From positions 1-6,059 of the forward strand of contig JALONY010000112.1 in assembly GCA_025454715.1 (NCBI GenBank): a stretch of 6,059 bases of DNA, in the 5' to 3' direction. This DNA comes from Anaerolineae bacterium (GTDB taxonomy: Bacteria; Chloroflexota; Anaerolineae; Aggregatilineales; Phototrophicaceae). The position numbers and the translations under genes are program-made. The number at the start of each line of letters is the position of its first letter. The stretch's first letter is position 1. Below, one piece after another: positions 1 through 3,801 of this stretch. Under the pieces are notes generated by a model that saw only the letters and a program-made list of their open reading frames with translations, was not told where the DNA came from and made no database searches.

Positions 1-170
1 GGCGTGGCCGGTGCGGCGGTGGCCTGCGGGTTGGCGGGTTGCGCCACTTGGGTGCCCCCCGGCAACGGCGCGGTGCCGCCCCCCGCCGGGTTGTTGTTGC
101 GCAGCAAGACGAAGGCTGCCACGCCACCTACTACCAACAGTAGGATTACCACAATGAACAATCGTCTCAT
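1..170 (-). CDS. CpaB-like membrane-anchored protein, N-terminal part (cut by window edge)
   Basis: Reading leftward from an ATG at 170-168 there is an open frame of 56 codons that runs off the window with no stop. Residues 1-3 are MRR. Residues 4-23 form one hydrophobic segment beginning LFIVVILLLVVGG, followed by LLRNNN and then a low-complexity Pro/Ala/Gly/Thr/Gln stretch. This is an inside-positive signal anchor followed by an extracytoplasmic linker. The start is supported by a strong ribosome site, GGGGAGGG at 183-176, five bases from the ATG. This layout is typical of CpaB/RcpC, the Flp/Tad pilus assembly protein whose SAF domain follows the linker, and two-component genes next to tad loci are known in Chloroflexota. 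The SAF domain lies outside the window, so the assignment is inference; another single-pass secreted or membrane protein is possible. Confidence 0.5.
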   Translation of the reverse strand, partial: MRRLFIVVILLLVVGGVAAFVLLRNNNPAGGGTAPLPGGTQVAQPANPQATAAPAT

Positions 171-223
171 ATCGTCCCTCCCCACAAATCAGAGAAAAAT
201 CAGGTCGCGCACATACCCCGTAC

Positions 224-229
224 AGTGTA
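224..229 (-). promoter_or_regulatory. Weak candidate -10 box for the CpaB-like gene
   Basis: On the minus strand the gap between the kinase and the CpaB-like gene contains TACACT (four of six matches to TATAAT) inside a small near-palindrome, TACACTGTA. It would give a leader of roughly 45 bases. No convincing -35 box sits at the right distance, so this may be an activator-dependent promoter or chance. Confidence 0.2.
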
Positions 230-248
230 GCGTATTTCTGCACACAAT

Positions 249-271
249 GGCACACCGGCGCGGGGCGTGCC
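249..271 (-). terminator. Terminator-like hairpin after the kinase gene
   Basis: On the minus strand GGCACGCC (271-264) pairs with GGTGTGCC (256-249) over eight base pairs including one G-U wobble, with a seven-base loop. It starts 11 bases after the kinase stop codon. The following bases, ATTGTGTG, are only modestly U-rich, so it may slow, partly terminate or stabilise the transcript rather than end it cleanly. It separates the regulator-kinase operon from the CpaB-like gene. Confidence 0.35.
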
Positions 272-282
272 TTCGGGCGGGT

Positions 283-1362
283 TTAAGTGCTGGTGTTGGG
301 CAGCTCCAGCCGGATGGTCGAGCCGGTCTCGCTGGACGACACGCGCATCGCGCCTTTGGCCAGCGAGAACTTCTCGCGCATGGTGACGAGGTCACGCAGG
401 CGGTTGGGCAATTTGTTCTCGTCGGCGCTGTCCATCAAGTCGGGGTCAAAGCCGCGCCCGTCGTCCTCGACCAACACCTTAATCAGGTTGGAGGTCAAGT
501 CCATGCGGATGCGCACGCGGCTGGCGCTGGCGTAATCGCGGGCGTGAGCAATCAGCTCTTGCACCCCGCGGAACAGCAAGATTTGGCGGTAATCCTCGAG
601 GCTGCGCTCCTCCCCCACGATTTCCAGCTCGATGTCGAGGTCGGCGCGGTCTTTGAAGCGGGCGACGTAGCGGCGGGTGGTCGGGATCAGGCCGAGGTCG
701 TCCAGCATCATCGGGCGCAGGTCGAAGATGAAATCGCGGACTTTGCCCAGCGTGAGCTTGGCATCGGTCTTGAGGTTGTTGAGTTCCTCGGCGGCGTCTT
801 GGGGCGATTTATCGAACAAGCGCTGGCAGATTTCGGCCTTGAGGATGAAGTTGGTGAGCGACTGGGCGGGGCCGTCGTGCATCTGGCGGGCGAGGCGCTG
901 GCGCTCGGCTTCTTGCGCCTCGACGATGCGGCGCATGTTGAGCGAGGCGCGGGCGCTGGCGCCATCCTCGTGCTCCTCGTCCAAGTTGAGGTCGGAGCCT
1001 TGGATTTTGCTGGCGACCTGCTGCATGAGCTGGTAGTTGGTCTGCATCAGGTCGAGGCTGGACTGGAAGCGTTCCAACTGGGCGCGCATGGTGGCGAGGC
1101 GTTGGCGCGCCTCCAGCGCTTCTTCGTAGCGGTCGCGGATGTCCTCGCGGGGGATGCCCTCGATCGAGTGGCGGATGGTGATTAAGTGCGAGGCGATGTC
1201 GCTGTTACGCTGCTCTTCGCGGTCTACCACCACTTGTTGCTGGGTGATTTGGGCGCGGATTTCGCTGATGCGGCGCTTGAGCGTGCCCAGCTCTTCGTTG
1301 AGCAACGCCATCAATTGCTGTTTGGCGTCTTGGGCGGCGGCGGGGATGGGGTTGTTCATCAT
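283..1362 (-). CDS. Cytoplasmic DegS-like sensor histidine kinase (HisKA_3 / HATPase_c)
   Basis: A 359-residue soluble histidine kinase that should autophosphorylate and pass phosphate to the response regulator encoded just upstream. No membrane segment is visible. Residues about 11-120 are Gln/Glu/Arg/Leu-rich and predicted coiled coil, as in DegS. The HisKA_3 dimerisation domain follows (about 145-215), with phosphoacceptor His162 in RLARQMHDGPAQSL and the family motif FDLRPMMLDDLGL near 213-225. A HATPase_c domain covers about 255-355. Its G1 box is intact (EDDGRGFD, 299-306). The N-box reads QELIAHARDYA (268-278), with His273 where the Mg-ATP-coordinating Asn is expected, and the second glycine box is degenerate (MREKFSLAKGAMRV). 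Autokinase activity may therefore be reduced, altered or lost. The gene begins 13 bases after the regulator stop, so they form an operon. The start is ATG at 1362 or the adjacent ATG at 1359; the ribosome site (AGGGA) is weak. The family call is firm; the signal sensed is unknown. Confidence 0.9.
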   Translation of the reverse strand: MMNNPIPAAAQDAKQQLMALLNEELGTLKRRISEIRAQITQQQVVVDREEQRNSDIASHLITIRHSIEGIPREDIRDRYEEALEARQRLATMRAQLERFQSSLDLMQTNYQLMQQVASKIQGSDLNLDEEHEDGASARASLNMRRIVEAQEAERQRLARQMHDGPAQSLTNFILKAEICQRLFDKSPQDAAEELNNLKTDAKLTLGKVRDFIFDLRPMMLDDLGLIPTTRRYVARFKDRADLDIELEIVGEERSLEDYRQILLFRGVQELIAHARDYASASRVRIRMDLTSNLIKVLVEDDGRGFDPDLMDSADENKLPNRLRDLVTMREKFSLAKGAMRVSSSETGSTIRLELPNTST

Positions 1363-1375
1363 GGTGTGGGGTTCC

Positions 1376-2080
1376 CTATCGGCTGACCCACCCGTTCCGC
1401 AGGGCGGTCAGGGCGGCTTGCGTGCGGTCGCTGACGTTCATCTTGGTCATGATGGAGGTCATGTGGTTTTTGACCGTTTGCTGGCTGATGTGCAGGTGCT
1501 GAGCGATTTCTTTATTGCTCATGCCCATCGTCAGGCAGGTCAAGATTTCCAGCTCACGCGGGCTGAGCGGCACGTAGTGGCCGGTCGAGGTCTCGCGGGC
1601 GTTGCGGCTGACGCTGGACAACTGCGATTCCATCCAGACCTTGAACTGGTCGGGGGTCATCTTGGGCAGGTCTTCGGCGATGTAATAGCCCGCGGCGACC
1701 GTCTCGATGTTCTTGATCAGCTCGGTGGCCGTGATGCCCTTGCTCAGGTAGCCCCACGCGCCGGAGCGCATGGCGTACAGGGTTTGGGCGGGGTCGTGCA
1801 GGCCGGTAATCAGGATGATGCGCGAGGGGATGCGCTCTTGGGTCAATTGGCGGGCGAGGTGCACGCCGTTGATGTCGGGCAGGCCGATATCCATCAGCAC
1901 GATGTCGGGGCGCTCGGCACGGATGTTGTGCAGGGCGTCATAGCCGTTGGAGCTACGCCCGGTCACTTTCATGCCAAACTTCTCGACGGCGTCGAGGATG
2001 CCGGTCTGGAAGATTTCGTGGTCGTCAACGATGTGGATCGTGATCGGGTTGGACTGTTCAGACACGCCCATCACCCCCAT
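1376..2080 (-). CDS. NarL/FixJ-family response regulator (REC + LuxR-type HTH)
   Basis: A 234-residue DNA-binding response regulator and the presumed partner of the adjacent kinase. The receiver domain (about 13-130) has the full active site: acidic pair Asp19-Asp20 in HIVDDHE, phosphoacceptor Asp64 in VLMDIGLPD, Thr92 in ILITG and Lys114 in YLSKG. A linker of about 35 residues leads to a LuxR/GerE helix-turn-helix (about 170-230) with the signature LSPRELEILTCLTMGMSNKEIA and recognition helix ISQQTVKNHMTSI. The frame stays open upstream to an ATG at 2284, but that extension is not homologous and crosses the promoter at 2142-2170. I therefore choose the ATG at 2080, preceded by AGAAAG; ATG 2071 (after GGGGGTG) and GTG 2065 are alternatives. 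Nothing essential is missing, so this half of the pair looks functional. A target in the neighbouring CpaB-like locus is inference. Confidence 0.93.
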   Translation of the reverse strand: MGVMGVSEQSNPITIHIVDDHEIFQTGILDAVEKFGMKVTGRSSNGYDALHNIRAERPDIVLMDIGLPDINGVHLARQLTQERIPSRIILITGLHDPAQTLYAMRSGAWGYLSKGITATELIKNIETVAAGYYIAEDLPKMTPDQFKVWMESQLSSVSRNARETSTGHYVPLSPRELEILTCLTMGMSNKEIAQHLHISQQTVKNHMTSIMTKMNVSDRTQAALTALRNGWVSR

Positions 2081-2141
2081 CTTTCTAAGCTTGCACCGCG
2101 GCCAAAGATTGCAAAACGATATGTTTATGTTACATCCACAC

Positions 2142-2170
2142 AGTATAAACGCTTGTGAGGGGCTTGGCAA
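2142..2170 (-). promoter_or_regulatory. Sigma70-type promoter of the regulator-kinase operon
   Basis: On the minus strand TTGCCA (2170-2165, five of six matches to the -35 consensus) is followed after exactly 17 bases by TATACT (2147-2142, five of six matches to the -10 consensus). Transcription would start near 2135, leaving a leader of about 55 bases before the ATG at 2080. This promoter is the main argument against the longer start at 2284. Confidence 0.7.
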
Positions 2171-2206
2171 CCACACCGAACCAGTACCGTAGGGGGACAT
2201 CGGCGC

Positions 2207-2235
2207 TTGCCGCCACGCCGGATGTGGGATAAACT
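2207..2235 (+). promoter_or_regulatory. Candidate plus-strand promoter for the small RNA or leader
   Basis: TTGCCG (2207-2212, four of six) and TAAACT (2230-2235, four of six) lie 17 bases apart, giving a start near 2242. The -10 area overlaps a tandem repeat that also offers two extended -10-like TGGGATAA sequences, so the exact start is uncertain. It diverges from the regulator promoter, whose -35 box lies 36 bases to the left. Confidence 0.4.
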
Positions 2236-2245
2236 TGGGATAACT
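2225..2245 (+). repeat. Adjacent tandem repeat TGGGATAA(A)CT
   Basis: TGGGATAAACT at 2225-2235 is followed directly by TGGGATAACT at 2236-2245, identical apart from one missing A. The copies are 11 bases apart, one DNA helical turn, and cover the putative -10 box and start site. They could be paired operator half-sites on one DNA face, a duplicated -10 element, or a chance duplication. Confidence 0.5.
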
Positions 2246-2400
2246 CATCGTGAGTGGGCGAGGCACACGGGCCGACGACCCCACAGCAGCCCCAGAAGCG
2301 TCTGGTCGGTGCTAAGTCCGTCCGCAGTGCGCGGGAAGATGAGCCCGACGCCCTTCGTCTGAATGGTCAACGTTCCCGCCGCACTGCTGGGGACGTTTTT
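2242..2400 (+). ncRNA. Putative structured small RNA or 5' leader of unknown family
   Basis: This stretch lies between a divergent promoter and the first plus-strand gene, has no convincing reading frame, and ends in an intrinsic terminator. No plus-strand gene precedes it, so the terminator must end an independent transcript of about 155 bases. Visible helices are: 2243-2247 with 2251-2255 (ACTCA/TGAGT); a long-range closing stem of GACG and CCC plus CAGCAG (2274-2289) with CTGCTGGGG and CGTT (2384-2397), broken by a small internal loop and a bulged A; CCAGA/TCTGG (2292-2296 with 2301-2305, AGCG tetraloop); GCT/AGC plus TCGG/CCGA (2306-2313 with 2342-2348, one bulge); and CCGC/GCGG (2322-2325 with 2331-2334). 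The closing stem and the terminator stem share 2384-2397 and exclude each other, as in attenuators. I see no cobalamin, SAM, TPP or T-box signature. A divergent 6S-like RNA is possible (GTCCGTCCG at 2316-2324 resembles part of E. coli 6S), but that is weak. Confidence 0.45.
2369..2400 (+). terminator. Strong intrinsic terminator upstream of the 2444 gene
   Basis: AACGTTCCC (2369-2377) pairs with GGGGACGTT (2389-2397) over nine base pairs with one U-G wobble and an 11-base loop. The last stem bases begin a run of five T (2396-2400), with TTT again at 2403-2405. It lies 43 bases before the ATG of the next gene, so it either ends a small RNA or acts as an attenuator for the downstream genes. Confidence 0.7.
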
Positions 2401-2443
2401 CGTTTATCGTAAGCTGTGCACTTAGGGAGGGTGACCCGACCTT

Positions 2444-3082
2444 ATGCCCGATGCCGCGTTGGATGCCGATTTTGCCACCGAGCTGGCCGCCTTGCGCGCC
2501 GCCGCCGCCGCCCGTGAATGGAACGCCGCCCAGAGCGCGCTGGCGCGCATGGTGCAAACCTTGCCGTTTTTCGCTGCGTTGGCGGCCATTTCCGAGGGCT
2601 TCACGGCCTACTTGCCCACCTTTCACCGCGATTACCCGCCCCAAAGCCTGTTGGCGCGCCTGCCGACCCAACTGCTCAGCGGCATGATGAGCTACGGCTT
2701 CGCGCCCGATAACCTGCCCGATAACGCGGTGGCCGACTACGACGCCCCGGGCGCGGCACAATACGTGCTGGCCGTGCTGGAATTGGCACGGGCGGCGCAA
2801 AAAGACCGCGAGCCGGTCGAGCGAGTCGAGTTGTTGGTCAGCGCCGCCGCCAACCAGATGATCGCCGCGCTGAGCGAGTCGTATTATCGGCGCTTCCCCG
2901 ATGACCATGCCCGCGTGCGCGCCAACCGGTTCGACCCCGAGACCGGCGATTATTCCGACCCCGACGCGGCGCGCATCCCGCTGTTGCTGTGGCTCGATGC
3001 GGAGGTCGCCGCGCTGGATACCCAGTTGTGGCTGGCGCTGGCCGACCGCCTCGAACGCGCCCACATGTCCGAAAAACCGTAG
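2444..3082 (+). CDS. Hypothetical helical protein, 212 residues
   Basis: I do not recognise this protein. It has no signal peptide, membrane segment, cysteine cluster or nucleotide-binding motif. Residues 1-55 are Ala/Leu-rich and helical. The middle (56-110) contains FHRDYPP, LLSGMMSYGF and a Pro/Asp-rich turn, followed by helices at about 104-118 and 125-148. Next is a polar segment, YYRRFPDDHARVRANRFD (147-164), then DPDAARIPLLLWLD and a closing helix. It looks like a soluble all-helical domain. The start ATG is the first after an in-frame TGA at 2432; the ribosome site GGGAGG (2425-2430) is good but 13 bases away. High GC at codon third positions supports coding on this strand. The next gene begins 13 bases after its stop, so transcripts probably continue into the toxin-antitoxin pair. 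The gene is likely real; its function is unknown. Confidence 0.75.
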   Translation: MPDAALDADFATELAALRAAAAAREWNAAQSALARMVQTLPFFAALAAISEGFTAYLPTFHRDYPPQSLLARLPTQLLSGMMSYGFAPDNLPDNAVADYDAPGAAQYVLAVLELARAAQKDREPVERVELLVSAAANQMIAALSESYYRRFPDDHARVRANRFDPETGDYSDPDAARIPLLLWLDAEVAALDTQLWLALADRLERAHMSEKP

Positions 3083-3095
3083 GAGATGAGGAGAG

Positions 3096-3383
3096 ATGAT
3101 GGACATTACCGCAACTGTCCAGATACTCGTGAAGTTATCTGAGCAGGAATATCGAATCATCCAACATTTACGGCTGATGCCTGAAACCCAACGCATATCG
3201 ACCGAGAATGCCATTTTTTCTATCCCAGTCTTGCCTGCTGGCATCGACTCGCGTGAGCTTTTGGCATTCTTGGCCGAATGGCGTCAACAGATTACCCCCG
3301 AAGACATAGCGAGTATGCGCGAGTCCTTCAATGAACTCAGGCAGCTAGAAGAAGGGGATGATGACCGACCCTCAAGTTTCTAA
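3096..3383 (+). CDS. Probable antitoxin partner of the PIN-domain toxin (unrecognised family)
   Basis: A 95-residue protein encoded directly before, and overlapping, a VapC-type toxin; position, size and overlap are those of the antitoxin gene of a type II toxin-antitoxin pair. The sequence shows no obvious ribbon-helix-helix, AbrB, Phd or helix-turn-helix motif. Residues 1-27 (VQILVKLSEQEYRIIQHLRL) could be a strand plus helix. Residues 52-65 (SRELLAFLAEWRQQ) and 67-86 are likely helices, and the C-terminus is acidic and probably flexible (EEGDDD, 85-90), as expected for a toxin-neutralising tail. AGGAG at 3089-3093 lies 2 bases from ATG 3096 and 5 from ATG 3099, so the second ATG may be the true start. 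GC content is low (25 of 60 bases at 3121-3180) compared with the gene before it (40 of 60 at 2821-2880), which suggests transfer. The role is inferred from context. Confidence 0.7.
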   Translation: MMDITATVQILVKLSEQEYRIIQHLRLMPETQRISTENAIFSIPVLPAGIDSRELLAFLAEWRQQITPEDIASMRESFNELRQLEEGDDDRPSSF

Positions 3384-3762
3384 AGCCATTATCGATACCA
3401 GCGCGTTAATCGATGTATTGGATGGGGTGCAGTCGGCCATAGACCTCGTCTTGGACATCCCAGAGGTCTATATGCCCATCTTTGTATTGGCAGAGGCCTA
3501 TTACATGGCCGAGAATTCTAGAGATAAAGCCAAGAACTATCTGCTTGTGGAAAACTTGCGCCAGCGCTTTGCCTTGCTTGATGTCAATCTCGACATTGCA
3601 CGTGAATACGCTCGTGTGAAGCATGACGTTCGCCTGACACATCCGAAGATGCCGCATCACGATCTATGGATTGCTGCTTGTGCGCGCACATTCTCACTGC
3701 CGTTGATTGCGAAAGACAAGCATTTTGCGGTAATCCCGAACCTGAGAATCATCACTTGGTAA
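3358..3762 (+). CDS. vapC: PIN-domain ribonuclease toxin, VapC family
   Basis: A 134-residue single-domain PIN protein, the usual size for VapC toxins, which are Mg-dependent endoribonucleases that cleave tRNA or rRNA when freed from the antitoxin. All four acidic active-site positions are visible: Asp13 in AIIDTSALIDVL, Glu46 in FVLAEAYYM, Asp102 in HHDLWIAACA and Asp120 in AKDKHF. The C-terminus, IPNLRIITW, matches the usual last strand. Starts are ATG 3358 or the adjacent ATG 3361; AAGGGG lies immediately before, which fits the second ATG better. The gene overlaps the upstream antitoxin gene by 26 bases (23 from ATG 3361), indicating translational coupling. GC content is low (24 of 60 at 3481-3540), like the antitoxin and unlike the flanking genes. 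Nothing suggests inactivation. The PIN assignment is firm; the RNA target is unknown. Confidence 0.9.
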   Translation: MMTDPQVSKAIIDTSALIDVLDGVQSAIDLVLDIPEVYMPIFVLAEAYYMAENSRDKAKNYLLVENLRQRFALLDVNLDIAREYARVKHDVRLTHPKMPHHDLWIAACARTFSLPLIAKDKHFAVIPNLRIITW

Positions 3763-3801
3763 CATATCATCCGCCCGACCCCAAAAAAGGCAGTACGCCC
3801 A

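Noticed and set aside
4..1185. A 393-codon plus-strand open frame across the kinase gene
   Set aside because: It is the antisense shadow of the histidine kinase: its translation is low-complexity Ala/Gly/Val/His-rich with no domain, whereas the minus frame has His-box and ATP-binding motifs.
2081..2284. A 68-residue N-terminal extension of the response regulator
   Set aside because: The extension would include the strong promoter at 2142-2170, has no similarity to receiver domains, and a standard NarL-type N-terminus begins just after ATG 2080.
2316..2324. 6S RNA match (GTCCGTCCG)
   Set aside because: Nine shared bases in a GC-rich region are not enough; without a covariance search I leave the RNA unassigned.
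2305..2390. Cobalamin riboswitch (GGTGCT, CGGGAA and CCGCACTG resemble pieces of one)
   Set aside because: The elements are out of the required spacing and the conserved GCCAGGAGACCTGCC-type B12 box is absent.
2424..2441. T-box-like sequence AGGGTGACCCGACC
   Set aside because: It lies after the terminator rather than before it, differs from the conserved T-box sequence, and no Stem I features are visible.
2312..3244. A 310-codon minus-strand open frame
   Set aside because: It spans the antisense of the 2444 gene, the low-GC antitoxin start and part of the terminator. Its translation is Gly/Gln/Arg-rich with no domain and no ribosome site, as expected of a high-GC shadow.
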